This document shows positions 10,495 to 20,217 of a stretch of 35,633 nucleotides of DNA, in pieces. This stretch comes from Tardiphaga sp. (GTDB taxonomy: Bacteria > Pseudomonadota > Alphaproteobacteria > Rhizobiales > Xanthobacteraceae): positions 1-35,633 of the forward strand of contig JAQGKA010000197.1 of assembly GCA_028290355.1 (NCBI GenBank), read 5' to 3'. Under the pieces are notes generated by a model that was given only the letters and a program-made list of their open reading frames with translations, did not search any database and was not told the origin of the DNA. The position numbers and the translations under genes are program-made. Position 1 is the first letter of the stretch, and every line of letters begins with the position of its first letter.

Positions 10495-11730
10495 TCAGCG
10501 CTTCGGCCAGAATGGCTCGACAACGGCGAGTTTCTGCGGGAATACAGTGACCGGAATTCCGTTCTGCCACTGCACCACTGTCATTTCGGCATCGACGCGG
10601 CGGCCCTTGTCGTCGAACTTGAGAATGCCGCCGGGATAGTATTTGGACGGGCCGCCATCCACGCTGCGCAGCGCATCCGCCACCGCCGCCTTGTCGGCCT
10701 TGCCGGATTTCTCCAGCGCGTCCTTGATCAGCCACATATCGCCATAGGTGGAGATGGCGTTCTGGGTCATCCACGGTTCGTTGTAGCGGGTCTTCAATTC
10801 GGCGATCAGCTCTTCGTGGCCCTTGGTCGCCCAGCTGCCGACGCAAGTGATGACACCCTGCAGCAGCGCCGGATTGATGGTCTGCAAGATGTCCGGCTCG
10901 GCGATGGCGATGCCGAACGAGATGGTGGGGATGCGGCCCTGGCTGAGACCGAACTCGTTCATCTTCTCCAGCACCAGCTTGGCGTCGGAGATCACCGTAG
11001 GCAGGAAGAACAGCAGGTCAGGCTTGGCGGCGCGCACCTTCTGGACCAGCGGCGTCGCATCCGAGAGCGGCGGCGTGAAGGTCTCATCCATCACCAGTTC
11101 GAGGCCAACTTCCTTGAGCAGGCCTTCGCGCATCGGCTTGGCCGAGGCGACGGAGGCGCCGGTGTTGTCGGTGATGATCGCCACGGTCTTCGGCAGCTTG
11201 CCGGACGCGCTCTGCGCCAGCATCATCAGCAGCGGCAGCGCCTGGCGGGCCTGGGAGGCCGCGGTCGCCGAGGTCTGGAACACGTATTTGAATCCGCGGT
11301 CGGTGATCAGGTCGGAGTACGACAGCGTCAGCACCGGCAGTTGCGCGCGCTCGGTGACCTCTGTCGCAGCGAGCGTGAAGGAGCTGAGATAGGCGCCGCT
11401 GGCGGCGACCAGATCGGTCTCCTGCGCCACCATGCGCTGCGCGGCGTTCTTGGCCTTCTCCACCGTGTCACCGGAGTCCATCACCACCAGCTTCAGCTTG
11501 GCGCCGCCCAGCGCCTTGACGCCTCCAGCCTTGTTGATGTGATCGATCGCCATTTCGGCGCCCATCTTCATCACCGTGCCGGGCCGCGCATAAAGCCCGG
11601 ACAACGGCACCAGTAATCCCACCTTCACGTCCGCCGGGGATTGCGCAAAGGCGCGCGGCGCGATGAGCGTGACAGCGGTCGCCGCCAGCATCGTGCGTCG
11701 CGTCAGGGCCAGCCTGCTAACGTCATTCAT
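10495..11730 (-). CDS. Branched-chain amino acid-type ABC transporter substrate-binding protein (paralog 1), Tat-like signal
   Basis: MNDVSRLALTRRTMLAATAVTLIAPRAFAQSPADVKVGLLVPLSGLYARPG; Liv-type periplasmic binding protein; upstream 620-aa ORF extension is out of frame. Confidence 0.9.
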   Translation of the reverse strand: MNDVSRLALTRRTMLAATAVTLIAPRAFAQSPADVKVGLLVPLSGLYARPGTVMKMGAEMAIDHINKAGGVKALGGAKLKLVVMDSGDTVEKAKNAAQRMVAQETDLVAASGAYLSSFTLAATEVTERAQLPVLTLSYSDLITDRGFKYVFQTSATAASQARQALPLLMMLAQSASGKLPKTVAIITDNTGASVASAKPMREGLLKEVGLELVMDETFTPPLSDATPLVQKVRAAKPDLLFFLPTVISDAKLVLEKMNEFGLSQGRIPTISFGIAIAEPDILQTINPALLQGVITCVGSWATKGHEELIAELKTRYNEPWMTQNAISTYGDMWLIKDALEKSGKADKAAVADALRSVDGGPSKYYPGGILKFDDKGRRVDAEMTVVQWQNGIPVTVFPQKLAVVEPFWPKR

Positions 11731-11768
11731 AATCTCTCCCTCCAAAATTGTTTGAGTTTTTGATTGCT

Positions 11769-13001
11769 TCAGCTGCGCTTGGGCCAGAACGGTGCCGCCA
11801 CGGCGAGATCGTTCGGGTAAACCGTCACGGGAATGCCGTTCTGCCACTGCACGATGACGACGCCGGCGCCGACCCGGCGGCCCTTCTCGTCGAATTTCAG
11901 CACACCGCCCGGATAGTATTTCGCTGGACCCGCATCGAGCGTGCGCAGCGCTTCGGACACTGCGGCGCGGTCGGCCTTGCCGGATTTTTCCAACGCTTCC
12001 TTGATCAGCCACATGTCGCCATAGGTGGAGACCACGTTCTGGGTCATCCACGGCTCCTTGTACTTGGCCTTGAGATCGGCCAGCAGCTTCTCCTGGCCCT
12101 TGACGCCCCAGTTGGCGACGACGGTCATGATGCCCTGCACCACTTCCGGCGAGACGCTCTGCAGCATGTCGGGCTCGGCGATAGTGATGCTGAAAGAGAT
12201 GGTCGGGACGCGGCCCTGGCCGAAGCCGAATTCGTTCATCTTTTCGAGGCCGAGCTTGGCGTCGGACACCGCATTCGGCATGAACAGGAACAGGTCCGGC
12301 TTGGTGGCGCGCACTTTCTGGATCAGCGGCGTCGCGTCGGCGAGCGGCGGCGTCCACACCTCGTCCATCACCAGTTCGAGGCCGAGCTTCGGGAACAGCT
12401 TTTCCTTGAGCGCCTTGGCTGTCGCAATCGAGGTGCCGGTGTTGTCCATCGCAATCGCGACGGTCTTCGGCCGCTTGCCCGACGCCGCCTCGGCGAGCTT
12501 CATCAGTTCGGGCAAACCGAGTTCGGACTGCGCCGCCGCGGTGGCTGAGGTCTGGAACAGATGGCGAAAGCCGCGATCGGTCAGCAGGTCGGAATAGGAC
12601 AACGTCAGCAGCGGCAGGCCGGCGCGCTCGGTGACCTCGCTGACGGCCAAGGTGAACGAGCTAAGATAGGAGCCGGTCGCAGCGACCAGATCGCTCTCCT
12701 GCGCTACCATGCGCTGGGCGGCGTTCTTTGCTTTCTCGACGGTGTCGCCGCAATCCAGCGCGACCAGTTGCAGCTTGGCGCCGCCGAGCGCCTTGATGCC
12801 GCCGGCGGCATTGACGTCGGCGATGCCCAGTTCGGCGCCCATCTTCATCACCGCGCCGGGCCGCGCATAGAGACCGGACAGCGGAACGATCAGGCCGACC
12901 TTGACGTCGGCAGGCGCCTGCGCGCGCGCCACCGTGGTGAGACCGACGGCGGCCGCACCGGAAACGAATGTGCGCCGTGTCAGCGGAAGTATCTTCTTCA
13001 T
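11769..13001 (-). CDS. Branched-chain amino acid-type ABC transporter substrate-binding protein (paralog 2), Tat-like signal
   Basis: MKKILPLTRRTFVSGAAAVGLTTVARAQAPADVKVGLIVPLSGLYARPG; strongly similar to the adjacent 10495-11730 product. Confidence 0.9.
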   Translation of the reverse strand: MKKILPLTRRTFVSGAAAVGLTTVARAQAPADVKVGLIVPLSGLYARPGAVMKMGAELGIADVNAAGGIKALGGAKLQLVALDCGDTVEKAKNAAQRMVAQESDLVAATGSYLSSFTLAVSEVTERAGLPLLTLSYSDLLTDRGFRHLFQTSATAAAQSELGLPELMKLAEAASGKRPKTVAIAMDNTGTSIATAKALKEKLFPKLGLELVMDEVWTPPLADATPLIQKVRATKPDLFLFMPNAVSDAKLGLEKMNEFGFGQGRVPTISFSITIAEPDMLQSVSPEVVQGIMTVVANWGVKGQEKLLADLKAKYKEPWMTQNVVSTYGDMWLIKEALEKSGKADRAAVSEALRTLDAGPAKYYPGGVLKFDEKGRRVGAGVVIVQWQNGIPVTVYPNDLAVAAPFWPKRS

Positions 13002-13044
13002 CGCGTATCCTCCCTTGGGCTCGCTGTTCAGGCCGCGAGCTTGT

Positions 13045-13752
13045 TCACATTCCGAGATAGGCTTGCCGGATCCGGTCGTCGGCCCGCAACGTGGCGTTGT
13101 TGCCTTCGAGCACGACGCGGCCGGCTTCCAGCACATAGCCGCGGTCGGCGGATTCAAGCGCTTCGGCAACGCGCTGCTCCACGAGCAGAATCGTCAGCTT
13201 GGTTTCAGCGCGTATCTCGATCAGCTTCTCGAAAATGAAATCCGCGATCGCCGGCGCGAGGCCCATGGAGGGCTCGTCGAGCATCAACAGTTTTGGCGCC
13301 GAGGCGAGACCGCGGCCGATCGCCACCATCTGCTGCTCGCCGCCGGATAACGTGCCGGCGAACTGGTCACGGCGTTCGGCAAGCACCGGCATCAGCGCGA
13401 AGATACGCTCGAGGTTCTGCTTCCAGGCGCGACGCCCGGCATCGGTGAAGGCGCCCATCTCGAGATTTTCCATCACCGATAGCGATGGAAATACCTGACG
13501 GCCCTCGGGCACATGGGCGATGCCGAGATGCGGCCGCTTGGCAGCGGGGATATGGGCGAGATCGACACCCTCGAACAGGATCGCACCCGCGCTCGGCTGC
13601 ACGATGCCCGAGATGGTCTTGAACAGCGTTGTCTTGCCGGCGCCGTTCGGCCCGACGATGGCGACGAACTGGCCAGCCTCGACCGTGAGCGAGACGTCCT
13701 TGAGCACGGGGACGACGGAGTATCCGGCGCAGATGCCATCAAGCTTGAGCAC
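13045..13752 (-). CDS. livF: Branched-chain-type ABC transporter ATP-binding protein (LivF-like)
   Basis: Walker A GPNGAGKTTLF, signature LSGGEQQMVAIGR, Walker B LLMLDEPSMGLAP; GTG start overlaps the end of the upstream livMG gene. Confidence 0.92.
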   Translation of the reverse strand: MLKLDGICAGYSVVPVLKDVSLTVEAGQFVAIVGPNGAGKTTLFKTISGIVQPSAGAILFEGVDLAHIPAAKRPHLGIAHVPEGRQVFPSLSVMENLEMGAFTDAGRRAWKQNLERIFALMPVLAERRDQFAGTLSGGEQQMVAIGRGLASAPKLLMLDEPSMGLAPAIADFIFEKLIEIRAETKLTILLVEQRVAEALESADRGYVLEAGRVVLEGNNATLRADDRIRQAYLGM

Positions 13753-15532
13753 GGTTCACCCATTTCTTTCCAAGATAGGCTTCGATCACCCGGGGATTGC
13801 GGGTCACGCTGGCGGGATCGCCGTCGGCCAGTACCGCGCCGTGATCGAGCACCAGGAAGCGGTCCACCAGCCGAACCATCGACTGCATGGTGTGCTCGAT
13901 GATGGCAATGGTGACGCCCTCGCGCGCCAGTCGCTGCACCACGGCGACGACCTCTTCGGCCTCGCCATGGCCGAGCCCGGCCAGCGTCTCGTCGAGCAGC
14001 AGCAGCCACGGCTTGCCGGCCAGCGCGCGGGCCAGCTCCATCAGACGTAATTCCTTGGTGGTCAGTTCGGCCGCGACTTTGTCGGCTACCGCCGTCAGTC
14101 CGACTCGCTCGACCGCGTCATTGGCAAAGCTGCGCGCCTCGTCCTCGCTCGCCGCGCGCACGTAGGCGCCGACGCGGACATTGTCGCGCACCGACATGCG
14201 CAGGAACGGCCGCATCACCTGGAAGGTGCGGCCGACGCCGGCCTGGCACAGTTCATGCGGCTTGCGCCCGACCATGTTCTGGCCGTCGAACAACACCTCA
14301 CCGGTGTCCGGCAGCGAAAATCCGTTCAGCAGATTGAACAGGGTCGTCTTGCCGGCGCCGTTGGGACCGATGATGCCGAGGATCATGCCCTCGTGAATGT
14401 CGAAGCCGACGTTCTGCACCGCCTTCAAGCCGCCGAACGATTTTGACAGGCCCTTGACCGAGAGCAGCACCCTGCCCTGCGGCCGCTCGGGCCGCGCTGT
14501 AGATTTCACCGGCGCCGCGACGAACGGAATGACATGCTCCGGCAAGGTCACAACATCCGCGGTGGGCAGTGCGGCCGCGCCGGCGCGGCGCTTCATCCAG
14601 CGGTCGCGCACCTTCCAGAACACGCCTTCCGGCGCCACCAGGATCACGGTGATGATAGCCATACCGAAGATGACGCCCTGGATTCCCGGAATCCGCGCGC
14701 CCAATTCGGCGTGCAGGATTTCGGAGACCGGGATCAGCACCGCGGCACCGATCAGCGGCCCCCAGACGGTGCCGACGCCGCCGAACATCGAGACCGTTAG
14801 CGCCTGCGCCGACACCAGCATGCCGAACACCGACGGCGGCGTCACCACCAGCAGCACCACCGCATAGAACGCGCCGACCGCGCCGGCGATGGCGCCGGAC
14901 AGCGCGATGGAGCGCAGCTTCCAGGCCAGCGTGTCGATGCCAGCAGCCTCCGCGGCGGCTTCGTTCTGCTTGATCGCCAGGAGCGCCATGCCGAAGCGCG
15001 AGCTCTCCACCGCGCGGGTGATGGCGACGATTCCCAGCAGCATCACCAGCGCGACCAGCGTGTAGATCCGCGGATCGGAGAACTGCATATAGGCGAACGG
15101 ATTGTCGCGCTTGATAGGAAGCGTCAGCTCCTGATAGCCGAGCCATTCGAACACGTAGAGCAGCGCCAGCGGATAGGCCAGCATCGCCAGCGCGAAGTAA
15201 TGACCGCGCAGCCGGAAGGTGGGGAAACCGACGAGCAGGCCGGCGACGCCGCCGACCACGGCTGCGGCCGGAATCAACAGCCACGGCGTGATGTCGAAAT
15301 AGATCTGCCCCAGCGCTGTCGTATAGGCGCCGAGCCCGAAGAAGGCGGCGTGACCGAACGACACCAGTCCGGTGTAGCCCGACAGCACATTCCAGGACAG
15401 GCCGAAGCTCGCCCAGACCAGCACCAGGGTCAGCGTCAGCTGATAATAGGAATTGGTGACGAACAAAGCGAGACAGGCATAGACCGCGGCTGCGATCAGT
15501 GTCGGCGCGAGAGAACGCAACAGCATCGGCAT
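13739..15532 (-). CDS. Fused permease/ATP-binding protein of branched-chain-type ABC transporter (LivM-LivG)
   Basis: N-terminal multi-TM permease (SFGLSWNVLSGYTGLVSFGHAAFFGLGAY) followed in the same ORF by an ATPase (GIIGPNGAGKTTLFNLL, LLLLDETLAGLGHGE). Confidence 0.92.
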   Translation of the reverse strand: MPMLLRSLAPTLIAAAVYACLALFVTNSYYQLTLTLVLVWASFGLSWNVLSGYTGLVSFGHAAFFGLGAYTTALGQIYFDITPWLLIPAAAVVGGVAGLLVGFPTFRLRGHYFALAMLAYPLALLYVFEWLGYQELTLPIKRDNPFAYMQFSDPRIYTLVALVMLLGIVAITRAVESSRFGMALLAIKQNEAAAEAAGIDTLAWKLRSIALSGAIAGAVGAFYAVVLLVVTPPSVFGMLVSAQALTVSMFGGVGTVWGPLIGAAVLIPVSEILHAELGARIPGIQGVIFGMAIITVILVAPEGVFWKVRDRWMKRRAGAAALPTADVVTLPEHVIPFVAAPVKSTARPERPQGRVLLSVKGLSKSFGGLKAVQNVGFDIHEGMILGIIGPNGAGKTTLFNLLNGFSLPDTGEVLFDGQNMVGRKPHELCQAGVGRTFQVMRPFLRMSVRDNVRVGAYVRAASEDEARSFANDAVERVGLTAVADKVAAELTTKELRLMELARALAGKPWLLLLDETLAGLGHGEAEEVVAVVQRLAREGVTIAIIEHTMQSMVRLVDRFLVLDHGAVLADGDPASVTRNPRVIEAYLGKKWVNRAQA

Positions 15533-16488
15533 CAGGTTCTCTCCACCATGCGGCCAAAGAACCCTTGAGGGCGCAGGAAAATGATCAAAAGGAAGACGAC
15601 GAAGATCGCGGCGTTCTGCAGTTGCGTCGGCAGCACCAGCGTCGAGAGCTGCTGCACGAGGCCGATGGTCATGCCGCCCCAGAACGCGCCGGTGATGCTG
15701 CCCATGCCGCCCAGCACCACGCCGGCATACATCACGATGACGTAGTCGATGCCGATATAGGGGTGGAACGGATAGTTGGTGGCGAGCAGGCCGCCGGCCA
15801 CCGCGGTGACCGCGGCACCCAGTCCGAAGGCGACACGATGCGACTTGTCGATGTCGATGCCCATGTAGGTGGCGGCCACCGGATTGTCGGCAGCGGCGCG
15901 CAGCGCCTTGCCCATCCGGGTCCGTGTGATCAGCGCAGCAAGTCCGATCATAGCGGCAATCGAGATGATCGCGGCGATGCCACGCGCCTTGTTGATGAAG
16001 ATGCTGACGAGGTCATTCCAAAGCGGGCCGACTTCCCAGGCGCTCGACGACAGCGGCGTCCGAATCGAGGCCAGCACCGAGCCGAACACGATCAGGCCGC
16101 CGTTCTGCAGAACAAGCGCGACGCCCAGCGTCAGGATCAGCTGGGCGAAATGACCTTCGCCGTCGAGCTGCGCGGTGCGCTGCCCGGTGACGCGGGAGAT
16201 CAGCAGCTTGTGGATCCAGAAGCCGAACAGGAACAACAGGGGGCCGGACAACAGGATCGCCACATAGGGGCCGAGCACATTGCCGAACGTGGTCTGGATG
16301 CCCGCCGACAGGAAAAGATAGTAGGCGGCATACATGCCGAGCATCATGAAATCGCCCTGGGCGAAGTTGATGACCCGCATCACCCCGAAGATCAGGCCGA
16401 GACCAACGCACATCAGGCCATAGATCGCGCCGGCCAAGAGTCCGGCCACCAGCGCCTGCAGGATGTTTTCGATGACTTGCGATGTCAT
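15532..16488 (-). CDS. livH: Branched-chain-type ABC transporter permease (LivH-like)
   Basis: LVAGLLAGAIYGLMCVGLGLIFGVMRVINFAQGDFMMLGMYAAYY; adjacent to LivMG. Confidence 0.93.
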   Translation of the reverse strand: MTSQVIENILQALVAGLLAGAIYGLMCVGLGLIFGVMRVINFAQGDFMMLGMYAAYYLFLSAGIQTTFGNVLGPYVAILLSGPLLFLFGFWIHKLLISRVTGQRTAQLDGEGHFAQLILTLGVALVLQNGGLIVFGSVLASIRTPLSSSAWEVGPLWNDLVSIFINKARGIAAIISIAAMIGLAALITRTRMGKALRAAADNPVAATYMGIDIDKSHRVAFGLGAAVTAVAGGLLATNYPFHPYIGIDYVIVMYAGVVLGGMGSITGAFWGGMTIGLVQQLSTLVLPTQLQNAAIFVVFLLIIFLRPQGFFGRMVERT

Positions 16489-16617
16489 CGACGCGACCTT
16501 GCCGCGATGGCGCCCAGGCCATTGCCTCTGTCGTTCATGTCGTCCCTCCCGTTGTCGTGACCGGCAGGCTTGGCGCCCGTTCTGGCCGTCGCGTGTTCTT
16601 CAGATCTTCCCTGCGCG

Positions 16618-18045
16618 TCAGGCTCCCCTGGCCGCGGAACGAGCGGCGGCGATGCGCGACTTGCCGCCGCGAATGGTCAGGGCGCACAGCCCGGCGATCC
16701 GGCCGGCATTGTCGCTGCGTTCGATATGATCGACCGCTTCCTCGATGGCATCGGCGCGATCCGCTCCCAGCACGCCGCCTGCGCTGCAGCGGAAGCGCGC
16801 CCTGACCTCGCCTTCGGTGGCGGCGATGACGTCCGGAATCCGGCGGCTGATCCGCGCGCCGATGGCCAGTCCGACTTCGACCTCGGCGCCCTGCGACGCC
16901 GGAAAGGCCGCGGTGAATTCCCTGTCGCTCCTCAGCTGGATCATGTTGGCGAGCCGCAGAATGTCGGGATGATCGAGCCGGCGATAATTGTCCTCGTCGA
17001 CGACCTTGCGCACCAGCGCGCCGGCGACGCCGTACTGGATGCTCATCTTGGCCTGCAGCGCGCGCTCGAACGGCCCGGCGAAATCGCAACCGGGATAGCG
17101 GATGGCGGCATCCGGCAGATGTACGGTGACCTGCTCGACCGCGGCGATGTTATCGATCTCTTCCGCCACCCGCAGAGCAGCCTGGCAGGCGGTCTGGGCG
17201 AAATTGCAAGCCGGAACCGGCTTGTTGTAGACCGCAAGGATCTCTTCCTCGCCGTCAGGGAATAGAGTGATCGCGCGCGGCGCCGGCGCCCGGCGGAACG
17301 CGGCGAACAGTCCGGCTTCGCCCTCCAAAATAAGTTCGGAGCCGTAGGCGCCGGCTTCCGCCAACGCAATCGCCGTAATAGCGCCGCGGGCGGCCGCGCC
17401 GGGATGGAAGTACATATCGCTGCCGCCATCATGCGGCCACTGGTTGAGGCCCGCCGACGCATTGGCCGCCAGCGCCAGCGCCGATACCGATGCATTCTCA
17501 CCGAGCGACAGCAGACAGCTTCCGGCCACAGCGCCAGCAACGGGACCGAGAATGCCGGTGGGACGAAACAGCCGAGCCAGATCGGCATTGAACAGCGCGC
17601 GGCCCAGCCGGCCGCCGGCCTCGTAGCCGACAGCCGCCGCGGTCAGCAATTGCGCGCCGGAGACCTGGCTGCGCTGCGCCAGCGCCAGCAACACCGGCCA
17701 GATCACCACGCCATGATGGCCGATGCTGCCGGCATGCATATCTTCGCGGACCAGCCCGTGACCTAAGGTGGCATTGGCGAAGGCGGCGTCCGATGGCGAA
17801 GCGACGATGTCGGTGCCGACGATGGTGGCGCCGGACGCCGCCTTGCCGGCGATGGCGATGGCCTGCCGGCTCCAGTCGAGGTCGCGCGCCTCGAACGCGC
17901 AGGACAGGAAGTCGAGCAGGCAGATCTTGAGCTTGTCGCAGGCGGCCGCCGACAGATCCGACAACCGCACCGCACGCGCCGCGCGCACCATGGTGCGCGC
18001 CAGCGATGCCTGCTCTGTATCGGACCTGTCGGTCATCGTCATCAT
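16618..18045 (-). CDS. MmgE/PrpD family protein (second in locus)
   Basis: KLKICLLDFLSCAFEARDLDWSR, ANATLGHGLVREDMHAGSIGHHGVVIWPVLLALAQR, C-terminal MmgE/PrpD-like domain. Confidence 0.85.
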   Translation of the reverse strand: MMTMTDRSDTEQASLARTMVRAARAVRLSDLSAAACDKLKICLLDFLSCAFEARDLDWSRQAIAIAGKAASGATIVGTDIVASPSDAAFANATLGHGLVREDMHAGSIGHHGVVIWPVLLALAQRSQVSGAQLLTAAAVGYEAGGRLGRALFNADLARLFRPTGILGPVAGAVAGSCLLSLGENASVSALALAANASAGLNQWPHDGGSDMYFHPGAAARGAITAIALAEAGAYGSELILEGEAGLFAAFRRAPAPRAITLFPDGEEEILAVYNKPVPACNFAQTACQAALRVAEEIDNIAAVEQVTVHLPDAAIRYPGCDFAGPFERALQAKMSIQYGVAGALVRKVVDEDNYRRLDHPDILRLANMIQLRSDREFTAAFPASQGAEVEVGLAIGARISRRIPDVIAATEGEVRARFRCSAGGVLGADRADAIEEAVDHIERSDNAGRIAGLCALTIRGGKSRIAAARSAARGA

Positions 18046-18078
18046 CTCATGTCCTGCTGCTGCGAACGTCCGGTCGGC

Positions 18079-18975
18079 CTATCCCCGGATCTGGACGCCG
18101 GCCCATTCTTCCGAGAGCTTGGCAATCGAGGTGAAATCGGAGTCGGGACCGTACTTGGCCTGGGTCAGCGCGAGGATCTGGCGCACCACCGCGCCCATGA
18201 TCATGGGAATGCCCATTGCCTCGGCCTCGTCGAGGCAGAGCCGGACGTCCTTGTAGGACAGCGCTGTCGCGAAGCCGAAGTCGAAGGTGCCGGGCAGCAC
18301 CGAGCGCGGGAACTTGTCCTGGGTGGCGCTGTTGCGGCCGGAGGAGACATTGATGATGTCGAGCAGGATTTTCGGATCGAGTCCCGCCTTCACGCCCATC
18401 GCCATGCCTTCGGACGAAATCACCAGCGCCGCGGCGGCCAGCAGGTTGTTGACGAGCTTGGCGGTCTGCGCGAGGCCCGGCTTTTCGCCGGTGTAGAACA
18501 GCTTGCCGAAATGCTTGAGGATCGGTTCAACCTGGGGCGCGTAGACATCCTTCGGACAGGACACCATGACAGCGAGCGTCCCGCCCTTGGCGCCCGCAAT
18601 GCCGCCGCTCACTGGCGCATCGACGAAGGTGATGTTGTGTTCGCCCAGCCCGCGGGCGACGATGGTCGCAACGCCCGGGCCGGTGGTCGACAGGTCGATC
18701 AGCGTGCGGACGCGATTGCCGTGAGCGATGCCGTTCTCGCCAAGCGCCACTGCCTTGACGATGTCGGGCGTCGGCAGGCTCATCAGCACGATTTCGGCGG
18801 CGGAGGCTACCTCGCCGGGCGATTTGGCAACCCGTGCGCCGCGCGCCGCCAGCGGCGCCGTCGCATTCGGATCGCGGTCATAGACGCAAAGCGTATAACC
18901 TGCGTCCAGCAGGCGCGCGCACATGGGACCGCCCATGCGACCGACGCCAACGAATCCGAGAAGCTCTCCAGCCAT
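18079..18975 (-). CDS. NAD(P)-dependent beta-hydroxyacid dehydrogenase (3-hydroxyisobutyrate dehydrogenase-like)
   Basis: LGFVGVGRMGGPMCARLLDAGYTLCVYDRD, FVDAPVSGGIAGAKGGTLAVMVSC, KLVNNLLAAAALVISSEGMAMG. Confidence 0.91.
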   Translation of the reverse strand: MAGELLGFVGVGRMGGPMCARLLDAGYTLCVYDRDPNATAPLAARGARVAKSPGEVASAAEIVLMSLPTPDIVKAVALGENGIAHGNRVRTLIDLSTTGPGVATIVARGLGEHNITFVDAPVSGGIAGAKGGTLAVMVSCPKDVYAPQVEPILKHFGKLFYTGEKPGLAQTAKLVNNLLAAAALVISSEGMAMGVKAGLDPKILLDIINVSSGRNSATQDKFPRSVLPGTFDFGFATALSYKDVRLCLDEAEAMGIPMIMGAVVRQILALTQAKYGPDSDFTSIAKLSEEWAGVQIRG

Positions 18976-19122
18976 AGACGATCTCCCTTAGCCCGCGGAT
19001 CACAGCCCGCCGGTCCATTCGCAATGTTGGACGGACGCTAGCGGGTGTTGTCGGGCAGGGGCATCGTCGTTTGTGGAATAACAGCTTTGCTGCGCACGGT
19101 CGTTTGCAGCGCAGCGAGATCG

Positions 19123-20061
19123 CTACGACATCGCGGGGTCCGCACCTTTGGCCCATAGTCCGCGGCGGACGAGATCTTTGATCTGCTGTCGCACCATTTG
19201 CGCCAACGCGCGCGTTGCCGTCGTGGTCGGCCGCTGGCTCGATGTGACGAGGATTAGTTGCCGCGTCAGCACGGGATCCACGATCGACCAGCTCTTCATG
19301 CGGCCAGCCTCAACCAGGTGCCGCGCAGGTCCGTATGACAGCAGCGTGTAACCCATACCCTGTTCGACCAGGCTCAACGTCGACGGCATCGCATCAACTT
19401 CCAGTTCGATCCGTGGCGCTATCTCGGCTTCGCCAAGCAAGGCGTCCACCACAAGGCGCAGGCCATGCGGACGGCCAGGCAGGATCATGGGAATTTCCGT
19501 CAGCCGGGAAGCAGGCACCGGACCTTCCCCCAGACCAGCGGGATCGCCCACCGGACCAAGCAGGCTGATTTCCTCTCTGATTAAAGGCTCGGCACGCAGG
19601 TTGCTGGTCCGAGGGGCGTTGTAGAGTACCGCCACGTCGATTTTCCCGGTGATCAGCCATTCCAGCAGGTGTCCGCTGAAACCTTCCACGACGCGCATCG
19701 CGATATCAGGAAATTCCGAGCGGAAGCATTGCACCAGCGGGACGGTGAGCACCGAACCGACAGATGGCGGCATCCCGATGGCGATGGTGCCCCGGGGGCT
19801 TGTGCGCAGCGCAATGACTTCGGTCGTCGCCCGTGCCACCGTATCGAGAACGCCGCCGGCATAGTCATGAAGGACTTTTCCGGCTTCGGTCAGCACGATG
19901 CCGCGGCCGTTGCGATAGAACAATTCGATGCCGAGCTCGTGCTCCAGCGCCTTGATCTGGCGGCTCAGTACCGGCTGTGCGATCGACAGAACCGCGCCCG
20001 CGCGCGAGAACGAGCCGAATTCGGCCAGCGTGGCGAAAGCCTTGAGTTGTCTGAGGTCCAT
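19123..20061 (-). CDS. LysR family transcriptional regulator
   Basis: MDLRQLKAFATLAEFGSFSRAGAVLSIAQPVLSRQIKALEHELGIELFYRNGRGIVLTEAG HTH; ATG at 20061. Confidence 0.93.
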   Translation of the reverse strand: MDLRQLKAFATLAEFGSFSRAGAVLSIAQPVLSRQIKALEHELGIELFYRNGRGIVLTEAGKVLHDYAGGVLDTVARATTEVIALRTSPRGTIAIGMPPSVGSVLTVPLVQCFRSEFPDIAMRVVEGFSGHLLEWLITGKIDVAVLYNAPRTSNLRAEPLIREEISLLGPVGDPAGLGEGPVPASRLTEIPMILPGRPHGLRLVVDALLGEAEIAPRIELEVDAMPSTLSLVEQGMGYTLLSYGPARHLVEAGRMKSWSIVDPVLTRQLILVTSSQRPTTTATRALAQMVRQQIKDLVRRGLWAKGADPAMS

Positions 20062-20217
20062 TCGTTTCCCGCAGCGCTCTTCCGAACCGGCGCTCTGTTT
20101 CGGTATAACAGTTAGCACGCCCCCGATGGCGGACACAGCGTCGCGTGTCTGCCATTTTGCATCAGGACGCGCCCCAGAGCTGCCGACCTACAAAGCGGGC
20201 GCGCCGAGGGAGATCAG

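Noticed and set aside
10216-11616. Large plus-strand ORF (466 aa) opposite the first Liv-type binding protein
   Set aside because: Antisense shadow ORF in GC-rich DNA; low-complexity His/Arg/Gly-rich translation, while the minus strand has a clear binding-protein gene.
15499-16560. 353-aa plus-strand ORF opposite livH
   Set aside because: Asp/His/Gln/Arg-rich antisense artefact of GC-rich codon usage; livH on the minus strand is unambiguous.
18049-19041. 330-aa plus-strand ORF opposite the beta-hydroxyacid dehydrogenase
   Set aside because: Shadow ORF; the dehydrogenase motifs on the minus strand are clear.
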